Below are positions 7,129 through 13,849 of a stretch of DNA of 16,935 bases, one piece after another. Both the position numbers and the translations under genes were made by a program. The notes beneath the pieces are model-generated. The model ran no database searches. It was not told the DNA's origin and saw only the letters and a list, made by a program, of their open reading frames with translations. The stretch lies in the NCBI GenBank assembly GCA_009786275.1, contig WQTL01000504.1:1-16935 (forward strand). The letters are read 5' to 3'. Source of the DNA: Bacillota bacterium. Lineage in GTDB: Bacteria; Bacillota; Clostridia; Oscillospirales; Acutalibacteraceae. Position 1 is the stretch's first letter. Every line of letters starts with the position of its first letter.

Positions 7129-7815
7129 ATGTCTACAACCCAAGACCTGATCCGTGGCATCAATGCCGTGGAGGGCTTCGATCCGGCCACCCTGGCAGTG
7201 GATTACACCGACCTGAACACGGGCGAACAGCGTAAGCGCCTGCCTGTCATGGCGCAAATCGCCTGGTTCCGTCTGAAGCACCCCGATGGGCGTATCGCAA
7301 TCTCGGTGCAGGCCGTCAAGGACTATTTTGTCGCCACGGCCCGGGTATACGTGCATTACAATGACCCGCCGGAAAATTTCCTCGCCGAGGCCAGCGCTGC
7401 TCGTGGGAAGTCTGCCGAACAGCCAACCATTTCGCCCCGCGAATGGGCGCAAACTGCCGCCGTCGGCATCGCCCTGCGCAACGCCGGCTTTGGCTTACAG
7501 TTCCATGCCGCCGGGGAGGGCTTCGATTCGCCCGCGGTGGATGAACTCGGCGCCGGCGCGCCTGCTGCTGAGGAGGCTTCCAAGCCGGAAATCGTGCCGA
7601 AGCTCGCACCCGAAGCGGAACCGGAAGTGCTGACCTACGAAAAGGCGTTGCTGCTGCCGTGCCCAATCACCAAGTATAGCGGCAAAACGCTGGGCGAGGT
7701 AGCAAGGATTGATCCAAAAGCCCTGGTTTGGGTCGTTGAGAAATTCACCGGCGATCCAAAGCTGAAAGAGGGCGCCAGGCTCATCTGCGACCGCGCCATG
7801 CAGGCTGCCGCATAA
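7129..7815 (+). CDS. Putative single-strand annealing-type protein with C-terminal GKTLGE module
   Basis: The protein has 228 residues. AAGGAGG (7114-7120) lies 8 nt before the ATG. The N-terminal half has a pattern seen in phage and plasmid proteins that resemble Rad52/Erf-type annealing proteins: RLPVMAQIAWFRLKHPDGRI (38-57), a strand-rich FVATARVYVHY, and a late helix WAQTAAVGIALRNAGFGLQF (106-125). A proline/alanine/glutamate-rich linker (about 134-168) follows. The C-terminal segment, ITKYSGKTLGEVARIDPKAL (180-199), resembles the short GKYKGKTLGE-DP module (DUF3820-type) found on some exonucleases. With the YqaJ-like nuclease it could form a two-component recombinase. The annealing function is inferred from general pattern and context and is less certain than the nuclease. 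Confidence 0.55.
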   Translation: MSTTQDLIRGINAVEGFDPATLAVDYTDLNTGEQRKRLPVMAQIAWFRLKHPDGRIAISVQAVKDYFVATARVYVHYNDPPENFLAEASAARGKSAEQPTISPREWAQTAAVGIALRNAGFGLQFHAAGEGFDSPAVDELGAGAPAAEEASKPEIVPKLAPEAEPEVLTYEKALLLPCPITKYSGKTLGEVARIDPKALVWVVEKFTGDPKLKEGARLICDRAMQAAA

Positions 7816-7830
7816 GGCGAAAACGACAAA

Positions 7831-7856
7831 GGGGGAGCAAGGCGACTTGCTCCCCC
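7831..7856 (+). promoter_or_regulatory. Perfect 11-bp hairpin with GCGA tetraloop ahead of the primase-like gene
   Basis: GGGGGAGCAAG (7831-7841) pairs perfectly with CTTGCTCCCCC (7846-7856), and the loop GCGA is a GNRA tetraloop. No T run follows, so it is not a normal terminator. The ribosome binding site of the next gene (AAAGGA, from 7859) begins two bases after the stem. It may protect or process the mRNA, or tune translation of the primase-like gene. Confidence 0.6.
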
Positions 7857-7871
7857 GGAAAGGACCGCTCC

Positions 7872-8918
7872 ATGTTATATACCATGATGGATATACTGCC
7901 CATGCTGGGCCTGCCAGACCCGCCGCAGCGCCGCCCGGATTATTACGTCCCGTGCCCCTGCTGTGACCACGGCCGCGACAAGCACCTGAACATCGACCTG
8001 GTTAAAGATGTATACCGTTGCCCCCGCTGCGGGATATCCGGCGGTGTATTTGACCTCTACTCCCTGTACACCGGGATCCCCCGCGAGCAGGTGTTTGAGG
8101 ATCTGAAGTCCAAGTTTGCTTACAGGGAGACGCCTGTCGTGCGTAAGCCGCAGCCGCGGCACGAGACTACCGAACCCCCCTGCGCTGACATCACCCTGCG
8201 GGACGCGGCATATAGGGCACTATTGCAAAAGCTGTCGCTGGCGTCGGACCATCAGCGAAACCTTATAAACCGGGGCCTGTCGTCCGAAGCGATTGCCCAG
8301 AACGGCTACCGCACCACACCACTTGTGGGCATGAAAGCCCTTGCCAAGCAACTGCTTGCCGAAGGGCATGGCCTCGCCGGTGTGCCTGGCTTCTTCTGCG
8401 AAGACGGCCAATGGAGCTTCGTGCCTGAGCAGCGCGGCCTCCTGATCCCCGTGCGGGATGTGCAGGGCCGCATTCAGGGCCTACAGGTCCGGCGGGATAA
8501 TACGGAGAAGCGTAAGTTCCGCTGGGTCTCCAGCGCGAGCTATCCTGACGGCTGCCGTGCCGAGGGCTGGACGCATTATATTGGCCCAACCCGGGAGAAA
8601 ATCATCTTGATCGAGGGCCCGCTGAAAGCAGACGTGGTGCATCACCTCACCGGCCAGACCGTACTTGCCGTGCCCGGCGTGAACGCCCTGACGCAGCTGG
8701 AGAAAACCCTGCTGGAACTCAGGCAGCGCGGGGTACAGCATATCATGTCTGCCTTCGACATGGATTTTCTGAAGAACTTCTATGTGCAGAACGGCTACGC
8801 CGAACTCACCCGCAAGCTGTGTGCGCTGGGTTTCCGCTACGGCACCTACCTGTGGAACCCGGACTACAACGGCTTGGATGACTACGTTTGGGAGGGTTGC
8901 CTGCGGGCCAAGGTATGA
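7872..8918 (+). CDS. CHC2-type zinc-finger and Toprim primase-like protein
   Basis: The protein has 348 residues. AAAGGA just after the hairpin lies about 7 nt before the ATG. The N-terminus has a primase-type zinc finger with CPCC (28-31) and CPRC (50-53). A middle region follows, with GLLIPVRDVQGRIQGLQVR (189-207) as in DnaG-like proteins. A Toprim-like domain then shows Glu248 in IILIEGPLKADVV and the acidic pair in AFDMDF (294-299). At 348 residues it is shorter than a full DnaG and has no helicase domain; it resembles DUF3854/Toprim proteins of plasmids and phages. The likely role is priming or nicking-type DNA metabolism during replication of the excised element. It is the last gene of the operon and is followed by a strong terminator. 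Confidence 0.8.
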   Translation: MLYTMMDILPMLGLPDPPQRRPDYYVPCPCCDHGRDKHLNIDLVKDVYRCPRCGISGGVFDLYSLYTGIPREQVFEDLKSKFAYRETPVVRKPQPRHETTEPPCADITLRDAAYRALLQKLSLASDHQRNLINRGLSSEAIAQNGYRTTPLVGMKALAKQLLAEGHGLAGVPGFFCEDGQWSFVPEQRGLLIPVRDVQGRIQGLQVRRDNTEKRKFRWVSSASYPDGCRAEGWTHYIGPTREKIILIEGPLKADVVHHLTGQTVLAVPGVNALTQLEKTLLELRQRGVQHIMSAFDMDFLKNFYVQNGYAELTRKLCALGFRYGTYLWNPDYNGLDDYVWEGCLRAKV

Positions 8919-8934
8919 GTATAGTGACAGGATG

Positions 8935-8968
8935 AAGCGCCCTTCGCAGTGAAGGGCGCTTTTGCTTT
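8935..8968 (+). terminator. Intrinsic terminator ending the recombination operon
   Basis: AAGCGCCCTTC (8935-8945) pairs perfectly with GAAGGGCGCTT (8951-8961) over 11 bp with a 5-nt loop, followed by the T-rich TTTGCTTTG. It lies 16 nt after the primase-like stop and separates this operon from the convergent amidase gene. The minus-strand transcript would not have a U tract here. Confidence 0.85.
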
Positions 8969-8978
8969 GTAACCAAAA

Positions 8979-10325
8979 CTATATACTTTTGGTGACGAGC
9001 GCTGACTCAATGGCCGCCGCTGTCCGTAGAAGAATATCCTCTCGTTGGCGCTGTGCTACGAAATACGAACCGATTGGCAGCCCGCCGGGCGTCCGCCCGA
9101 TGGGGAGCGTCATGCTGGGGAACCCTGTTGCCGCGGCCAGGCCGGAATTCGCCGCTGTCATGAAAAACAGGTCGATCCCGTGTTCGTCAAATAGATCGTC
9201 AAAGTCGCGGATTGCCAGTTCCCGCGCCTCCAGGGCACTCAAGTATTCGGGCGCCGTTAGGGTAGCTGGTGTGTTCTCAGCCTCAATGAGGGTTCCTTGG
9301 CCATAGCGCAGCGCAATGTCGGCGTACCGCTGGTTGTACGCGATGATTTCAGCCAGATTTTGCGGGATGGCTGGATTGTTCATCGACCGCAAATACCGGT
9401 TGACTCCATATTTGAATTCATGCCGCATGATGGGGCCCAAAAACTCTCCGGCGCGGATGTTATGCGCCGGGAGTTCTACACACTGCGCGCCGCAGGCTTG
9501 CATGACGCTGACCAGGTTCTCGTTGGCCTCCAGCCAGTCAGGGGCTTCCATCTCGTCCGTAAACATGCGGCAAATGCCGACGCGAAGCCCTTGCAACCCT
9601 GGCGCCGGCGCGTCATACCGCCTGCCTGCCAAAACACCCAGCAGGATCCGCGCGTCGTCGGCGCAGCGCGCAATGGGGCCCGCTGTGTCGAGGGTGAAAG
9701 AGATGGGGAGGATGCCCATGTTGCTGACCAAGCCCGCGGTGGGCTTAATACCGATCACCCCGGCGTACTGGGCGGGGGATATAATGGAGCCGCAGGTTTC
9801 CGTACCCACCGCCGCCGCGCACAGCCCCGCGCCGACTGCGACGGCGCTGCCCGTGCTGGAGCCGGAGGGATCTGCCGCGGAATCGAACAGGTTCAACACT
9901 TGCCCGCCGCGGGAACTGTAGCCGTTGGGCATGTCCCCGGCCATGTAGTTCGCGAATTCCGTCATGTTCGCTTTGCCGAGGACCACCGCGCCCGACGCGC
10001 GCAGCAAACGCACGATGGGCGCATCCGTCTGCGCAACGTTTCTCGCCAGGGCGATAGACCCCGCGCCGGTGACCATACCGGCGGCATTGATGTTGTCCTT
10101 TATAAAAACAGGGATGCCGTGAAGCGCTGTGTTTTTATCCGTGCTCGCGTCCAGGGCACGGGCGTCGAAAAAGGCTTCCGGGTTGATTTCGCTCACAGCG
10201 CAAAGGCGTTTGTTCTCCTCCGCGGCCGCGAGGAATTGTTGCACCAGCGCGCGGGAGGTCAATGCGCCGCTGCGCTGCGCCTGGAGCATTTCGGCTATGG
10301 TCATCATCAATACTACCAGCTTCAT
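8979..10325 (-). CDS. Amidase-signature hydrolase (GatA/amidase family)
   Basis: The protein has 448 residues from the first ATG; starts at 10307 or 10304 are also possible, and none has a strong Shine-Dalgarno. The Ser-cisSer-Lys triad of the amidase signature family is complete: Lys76 in GIPVFIKDNI, Ser156 in the PSGSSTGSAVAVGAG loop, and Ser180 in GTETCGSI. The Ser156-Ser180 spacing of 24 equals that of Ser217-Ser241 in fatty-acid amide hydrolase. The family cleaves carboxylic amides; the substrate cannot be read from sequence. No gatB or gatC lies nearby, so a tRNA amidotransferase role is unlikely. No signal peptide is evident, so it is probably cytoplasmic. It is the third gene after ibrA and ibrB, 55 nt downstream of ibrB with no terminator between them, so it is probably co-transcribed. 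Confidence 0.9.
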   Translation of the reverse strand: MKLVVLMMTIAEMLQAQRSGALTSRALVQQFLAAAEENKRLCAVSEINPEAFFDARALDASTDKNTALHGIPVFIKDNINAAGMVTGAGSIALARNVAQTDAPIVRLLRASGAVVLGKANMTEFANYMAGDMPNGYSSRGGQVLNLFDSAADPSGSSTGSAVAVGAGLCAAAVGTETCGSIISPAQYAGVIGIKPTAGLVSNMGILPISFTLDTAGPIARCADDARILLGVLAGRRYDAPAPGLQGLRVGICRMFTDEMEAPDWLEANENLVSVMQACGAQCVELPAHNIRAGEFLGPIMRHEFKYGVNRYLRSMNNPAIPQNLAEIIAYNQRYADIALRYGQGTLIEAENTPATLTAPEYLSALEARELAIRDFDDLFDEHGIDLFFMTAANSGLAAATGFPSMTLPIGRTPGGLPIGSYFVAQRQREDILLRTAAAIESALVTKSI

Positions 10326-10380
10326 TCATACTTCGTTATAATACCTGTCACCATACATCGGCGCCATGCTCATAAAGCAG

Positions 10381-10950
10381 TCAGGGCGCCTCGCTGTCGC
10401 TTTCCCACGCCGGCGAAAACTCCCTGTCCTTAAACAGCGCCGCCAGGCCGCTGAGCTGCTTGAGCCGCAGCAGCTCGTCCCTGTCCATGCCGATGTTCTT
10501 CATGATCCAGTCGTCTCCCAGCCCGGCCTCCACCAGCTGCGCCACGATGGTGGTCATCAGGTCGATGGAATGCACCCCGCGGGCCCGGTTGTGGCGGATG
10601 GTGCTGGCCATGCGGCTGGTCAGGGGCTTGTCGATCACGGTCACGGGCAGGCAATTGCCCTCGCGCTGCGCAATTTCTGGCGTCAGCACCATAGCCATAT
10701 AGCGGTGAAAACCGTCCACGATCTCAAAGCAGTCCTCGCCCGCCAGGTAATAACACACAAGCGGCATGGTGTAGCCATCCTCCAGGATGGACCGGACCAG
10801 CAGCTGCATTTCAGGCGGCGGCACGGCGTTCGGGTTGTAGGCGTTGGCCCGGATTTTTCCCACGGGCACACGAAAGACACAATACGCGGGGCTCACATAC
10901 GCGGGGCCCATGTGCGCGGGGCTGTATTTGCCGGGGATCAATCGCTCCAT
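10381..10950 (-). CDS. ibrB: IbrB-like ParB/Srx-fold protein
   Basis: The protein has 189 residues. The ATG at 10950 is chosen because it sits 13 nt inside the end of ibrA, with GGAGG (10961-10965, minus strand) 10 nt upstream; a longer frame back to 11046 would overlap ibrA by over 100 nt. The ParB N-terminal-like domain is visible: VPVGKIRANAYNPN (28-41), SILEDGYTMPLV (54-65), and IVDGFHRY (77-84) in place of the ParB GERR-type motif. NRARG (121-125) and a helix-turn-helix-like C-terminus follow. IbrB works with IbrA in E. coli, where the pair was named for activating immunoglobulin-binding eib genes; the biochemistry is not settled. The first 25 residues contain a pentapeptide repeat. Confidence 0.85.
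   Translation of the reverse strand: MERLIPGKYSPAHMGPAYVSPAYCVFRVPVGKIRANAYNPNAVPPPEMQLLVRSILEDGYTMPLVCYYLAGEDCFEIVDGFHRYMAMVLTPEIAQREGNCLPVTVIDKPLTSRMASTIRHNRARGVHSIDLMTTIVAQLVEAGLGDDWIMKNIGMDRDELLRLKQLSGLAALFKDREFSPAWESDSEAP
10882..10926 (-). repeat. Three tandem 15-bp units in the 5' end of ibrB
   Basis: On the plus strand the units are ATACGCGGGGCTCAC (10882-10896), ATACGCGGGGCCCAT (10897-10911) and GTGCGCGGGGCTGTA (10912-10926). Translated, they give the pentapeptides VSPAY, MGPAY and YSPAH in reverse order, just before the ParB-like domain. The array is in frame, so gain or loss of a unit would change linker length without a frameshift. Confidence 0.6.
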
Positions 10951-12248
10951 AGCGCCATGGCCTCCTTCGCTTTCTGCAATTCGTCTTTCGTAGGCCCGAA
11001 GCCCATGTACCGGCAGGACGTGTCGTTCTTCAGTATCGTCACGCACATCCGCTTATAGCTGGGCACCAGGCGGAAGTCCTTGATGTCCGGCAAATCGTCC
11101 GGGTACTCGTAAAACCGGACCACCTCGTATTCGCTGTTGTATCTCCGGTTGCCAACTGGCTTGCCCAGGCTTTCAAAAGCCATACCGGTATTGCGCATCT
11201 GCTCCACCACCGCGACCGGCAGCGCCCCGCCCTTTTCCAGCCAGTATTTCTTGGAGGACCTGAATTTGCGCTGGTAGATCTCCCTCGTTTTCGTTGGCAG
11301 GGTTTTTAGCAGGAACGAAACGTAGCTCTGCCAGGTGTGGCCTTCGGGCAGCGAGATTTCCTTGTAGCCCACCGCCCTGGTCCCGCCGTAGATCGCCCCG
11401 AAGTTCGCGCCGTTCACCCGGCCCACCAGGCGGCTCCAGGTGTTCGGCTCGATGGCGCGGAACAGCTTGAGGGAATCCACCCCGCACTCGTGGAAGGGGT
11501 TGGCCACCCGCATGTCCCCCAGGGGCACGCCCGCCATGTAGTACAGGTCGTACAGTTTGTTATAGTCAAAGCCGAACCGGGCGTTGGCGGTCCAGATGTC
11601 CTCCGTCGTCCAGTCGTATAACGGGTAAAAGTTGTATACATTCCTGGCGACGCGGGTGCTCCAGGCAATCGTCCCGTACATACTGAACGCGTTGCTGCGC
11701 GTGACGGCGCGGTAGCGGTGCAGGCTTTCCTGGGAGCGGATGCCCACCAGCACGGCGGTGCGTTTGGCCCCTCTTTCCTCATGTAGCCAGCGCCCGAACT
11801 TGGTCTGGAAAATGTAGTCCGACATGCCCGCGTGGAAAAATGAAAACGGGTGGTTTTCCAGCGTGATTGCCCCGGGCGGCCGTTCCTTCAGCCAGAGGTG
11901 TTTTTCGTCCGGGTTCCAGGGCATCCAGGTGGACTGGTACATGGACACGCCGCAAGATGCGGAAATCGGCATGCACAGGTGGTAATAATCGAAATCAGGG
12001 TATTTTCCCATACAGCGCGTTATGTAGTCGATGGTATGCTGATAATTGCCCTCGTAATCCAGGTGGTAGATGGACACCCTGGCGGCGGGCCTGTGCGCCG
12101 CGTAATACTGATTCAGCAGCTCCAGCAGCAACCCGGAGTCCTTGCCCCCAGAGAAGGCGACGACCACGTGGTCAAACTTGGCGAATATGTATTCCAGCCG
12201 CTCCGTCAGTGCCTCGTAGACATTTTTATCAACGTACCTTTTCCCCAT
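10938..12248 (-). CDS. ibrA: IbrA-like PAPS-reductase-family (PP-loop) protein with DUF3440-type C-terminus
   Basis: The protein has 436 residues. A GGGAGGG site lies about 5 nt before the ATG. The N-terminal domain has the PP-loop VVAFSGGKDSGLLLEL, with SGGKDS at 33-38, as in PAPS reductases and other N-type ATP pyrophosphatases that adenylylate or reduce a substrate. Further conserved-looking segments are VLVGIRSQESLHRYRAV, NFYPLYDWTTEDIW and GVPLGDMRVANPFHE. The C-terminal half, including SYKRMCVTILKNDTSCRYMGFG, fits the DUF3440 part of IbrA proteins. It is the first gene of the minus-strand operon and overlaps ibrB. True sulfate-assimilation PAPS reductase is unlikely given the length, the partner and the absence of other sulfate genes. 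A regulatory or defence-related role has been suspected for such pairs but is not shown here. Confidence 0.88.
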   Translation of the reverse strand: MGKRYVDKNVYEALTERLEYIFAKFDHVVVAFSGGKDSGLLLELLNQYYAAHRPAARVSIYHLDYEGNYQHTIDYITRCMGKYPDFDYYHLCMPISASCGVSMYQSTWMPWNPDEKHLWLKERPPGAITLENHPFSFFHAGMSDYIFQTKFGRWLHEERGAKRTAVLVGIRSQESLHRYRAVTRSNAFSMYGTIAWSTRVARNVYNFYPLYDWTTEDIWTANARFGFDYNKLYDLYYMAGVPLGDMRVANPFHECGVDSLKLFRAIEPNTWSRLVGRVNGANFGAIYGGTRAVGYKEISLPEGHTWQSYVSFLLKTLPTKTREIYQRKFRSSKKYWLEKGGALPVAVVEQMRNTGMAFESLGKPVGNRRYNSEYEVVRFYEYPDDLPDIKDFRLVPSYKRMCVTILKNDTSCRYMGFGPTKDELQKAKEAMALWSD

Positions 12249-12284
12249 GCAGCCCTCCCAAACACAAGGTAATGCGACAGTTCT

Positions 12285-12297
12285 TGCAAACCTTGCA
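12285..12297. promoter_or_regulatory. Inverted repeat at the ibrA transcription start (candidate operator)
   Basis: TGCAA (12285-12289) and TTGCA (12293-12297) form a perfect 5-3-5 palindrome close to the predicted ibrA transcription start (about 12299). A repressor bound here would block the strong promoter. The arms are short, so this is only suggestive. Confidence 0.35.
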
Positions 12298-12305
12298 GTG
12301 GGTTT

Positions 12306-12335
12306 ATTATATCACTTTTTGGGGTGGGTTGTCAA
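12306..12335 (-). promoter_or_regulatory. Consensus promoter of the ibrA-ibrB-amidase operon
   Basis: On the minus strand, a perfect TTGACA (12330-12335) is followed by an 18-bp spacer and a perfect TATAAT (12306-12311) with an extended -10 TG. It is the best match to the sigma-70 consensus in the window and gives a leader of about 50 nt before ibrA. Confidence 0.85.
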
Positions 12336-12385
12336 CAACGAGGCGCTATGGGAACCAGCGCAATACGCTTTGAAGCTCCGCCACC

Positions 12386-12411
12386 GCAAAAAAAATACGT
12401 ATTTTTGTTGC
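12386..12411. promoter_or_regulatory. Large AT-rich palindrome upstream of parM (candidate ParR/centromere or operator site)
   Basis: AAAAATACGTATTTTT (12391-12406) is a perfect 16-bp palindrome. Including flanks, GCAAA...GTTGC extends it to 13+13 bp with a single mismatch. It is followed by a CCGCC/GGCGG hairpin (12416-12430). It lies in the 219-bp region between the divergent ibrA and parM genes, where the parM promoter and, in ParMRC systems, the parC centromere are expected. No parC-like iteron array and no clear parM promoter were seen here. Confidence 0.5.
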
Positions 12412-12467
12412 AAACCCGCCCTCTCGGCGGTGTAATAGAATAAACCTAAAAAACAGGAGGATCTATC

Positions 12468-13382
12468 ATGGTAATCGCAGTAGACACGGGAAACGCGGAA
12501 ATTACAACCGTCAATTTCAGATTCTGTTCCGGCCTTGCCGAGCATCGCGTCAAGCCGCTGTCCGACGAATACATTGAGTACGGGGGGAGCTTCTGGACGC
12601 GCTCGAACGACCATATTCCCTATGTACGCAATAAGGCTGCGGACAAGCGCTTCTTTGTCTTAACCCTCTTCGCCATCGCGAAAGAGCTGAAAAAGGCAGA
12701 GAAACTCAGGGCATTCAACGAGGTCGACCTGGCTGTGGGGCTGCCGCCGGGGCATATGGGCGATCTGCGCGATAGCTTCGAGCAATACTTCAGGAGGGAA
12801 AGCCCGGTGCATTTCGCCTACAACGGCGCCCCCCTGACCATTGCAATCCGCAATGTATTCGTATACGCGCAGGGATTCGCCGCCATGGCGCCCAGATTTG
12901 AACAACTGATGCAGGTCAAACGCATATATGTCGTGGACATCGGCGGCATAACCACGGACGTGCTGCTCCTGTGCAACGGCATGCCGGACAAATACTACAG
13001 CCTGGAGATCGGCATCATTGCGCTGGAAAACACGCTGATCGGCAGGGTCAGCGCGCGGCATGACATGACAATTGAAGCAGACCATATCGAAATGGTGCTG
13101 CAAGGGCAGGAGACCCTGCTGCCCGCGGAAGTACGGGAAACCATTACCGAGGCCGCGCAGCAACACGCGGACGTCATTCTGGAAAGGCTGCGCGAGATGA
13201 AGATTGATTTGCGTTCCGATTCAGCGATATTCATTGGCGGCGGCTCCATTTTGCTGCATGAATATCTGGAGACCTCGCCCATGGTCACGCAGCCCGAGTT
13301 CATCCTGGAGTCGAACGCCAATGCCGTAGGGTATCAGAGGTTGGCGGAAGCGCAGCTGAGAAAGAACGCTGGTGGCATATGA
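12468..13382 (+). CDS. parM: ParM-like actin-family ATPase for plasmid segregation
   Basis: The protein has 304 residues. AGGAGG (12455-12460) lies 7 nt before the ATG. The actin/Hsp70-fold nucleotide motifs are present: phosphate 1 at VIAVDTGNAEITT (2-14), phosphate 2 at VVDIGGITTDVLLL (155-168), and the adenosine motif FIGGGSILL (255-263). Length and motif order fit plasmid Alp/ParM proteins of Gram-positive elements. These form dynamic filaments that push apart DNA copies bound through an adaptor. The gene overlaps parR by an ATGA, the usual parM-parR layout. Presence on an integrated element implies that the excised circle persists and needs partition, or that the element descends from a plasmid. 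Confidence 0.88.
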   Translation: MVIAVDTGNAEITTVNFRFCSGLAEHRVKPLSDEYIEYGGSFWTRSNDHIPYVRNKAADKRFFVLTLFAIAKELKKAEKLRAFNEVDLAVGLPPGHMGDLRDSFEQYFRRESPVHFAYNGAPLTIAIRNVFVYAQGFAAMAPRFEQLMQVKRIYVVDIGGITTDVLLLCNGMPDKYYSLEIGIIALENTLIGRVSARHDMTIEADHIEMVLQGQETLLPAEVRETITEAAQQHADVILERLREMKIDLRSDSAIFIGGGSILLHEYLETSPMVTQPEFILESNANAVGYQRLAEAQLRKNAGGI

Positions 13383-13720
13383 AGACCGCGAAGGGCTACC
13401 GCTATACGCTGCAATTCCCGGACGTGACGGCGTACCAGCGGCAGATCGGAGAATTTTTGGAGCAGCTTGGCTCGAAAAAGAGCCGCTTCATTGTCATGGC
13501 GCTGAGCGAATATCTTGCGGAGCATCCCGAGAAAATGAAAGCAAGCGGAAAACTCCATCCAAGCATAGGCAGCTTCAGCAGGGACGACATGAAGGACATC
13601 GTCCGGGAGGTGCTGGCGGAAAGGGGGATGGTGATCCAGTTGTCTGACGAAGCACAGCCCGCAGAACCCAGCGACGCGAGTGTGAACGCAATGTTGGAGA
13701 GCATGAAGGCTTTTATGTGA
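13379..13720 (+). CDS. parR: ParR-like DNA-binding partition adaptor
   Basis: The protein has 113 residues and its start overlaps the parM stop (ATGA). The N-terminal part, YRYTLQFPDVTAYQRQIGEFL followed by KKSRFIVMALSEYLAEHP, looks like a ribbon-helix-helix segment (short strand then two helices), as in ParR adaptors. The C-terminal half is acidic and probably flexible, and ends in MLESMKAFM, a plausible ParM-binding tail. The assignment rests mostly on position behind parM and on size. A strong terminator follows, so parM-parR is a closed two-gene unit. Confidence 0.72.
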   Translation: MKTAKGYRYTLQFPDVTAYQRQIGEFLEQLGSKKSRFIVMALSEYLAEHPEKMKASGKLHPSIGSFSRDDMKDIVREVLAERGMVIQLSDEAQPAEPSDASVNAMLESMKAFM

Positions 13721-13736
13721 AAACATACCACTATAT

Positions 13737-13775
13737 GCGACGCAATCCATCTTTTTGACGGATTGCGTCGCTTTT
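13737..13775 (+). terminator. Intrinsic terminator after parR
   Basis: GCGACGCAATCC (13737-13748) pairs perfectly with GGATTGCGTCGC (13760-13771), a 12-bp stem with an 11-nt loop, followed by TTTTGTGTCTT. It ends the parM-parR transcript 16 nt after the stop codon. Confidence 0.88.
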
Positions 13776-13788
13776 GTGTCTTAAAAAC

Positions 13789-13828
13789 CGCTTTCTCATA
13801 GTATATGGCTAAAGCAGAAGAGAAAGCG
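13789..13828. repeat. Spaced inverted repeat upstream of the sigma-like gene leader
   Basis: CGCTTTCTC (13789-13797) and GAGAAAGCG (13820-13828) are perfect 9-bp inverted arms separated by 22 bp, right after the parR terminator. The spacing suits a dimeric repressor or a recombination/transfer protein site better than an RNA hairpin. No gene is supported in 13721-14085 apart from the mini-ORF at 13982. Confidence 0.45.
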
Positions 13829-13849
13829 AGAAGCCTACAGTGCAGGGGT

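Noticed and set aside
8979..10325. GatA subunit of the tRNA amidotransferase
   Set aside because: No gatB or gatC is nearby, the gene sits in a mobile cargo operon, and the general amidase signature alone does not indicate GatA.
10326..10380. A separate promoter for the amidase gene
   Set aside because: TATTAT and TATAAC are present on the minus strand, but no acceptable -35 box is at the right distance, so co-transcription with ibrB is preferred.
9297..10433. A 378-codon plus-strand open frame opposite the amidase gene
   Set aside because: It is an antisense shadow of a GC-rich gene: Arg/His/Gly-rich with no motifs, while the minus strand encodes a complete amidase active site.
10951..11046. 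N-terminal extension of ibrB to an ATG at 11046
   Set aside because: It would overlap ibrA by over 100 nt and translates to low-complexity sequence unlike ParB N-termini; the ATG at 10950 has a GGAGG upstream.
10938..12248. DndC-type phosphorothioation protein or sulfate-assimilation PAPS reductase
   Set aside because: The IbrB-like partner and the IbrA/DUF3440-type C-terminal half fit IbrA, and no dndB, dndD, dndE or sulfate-assimilation genes are present.
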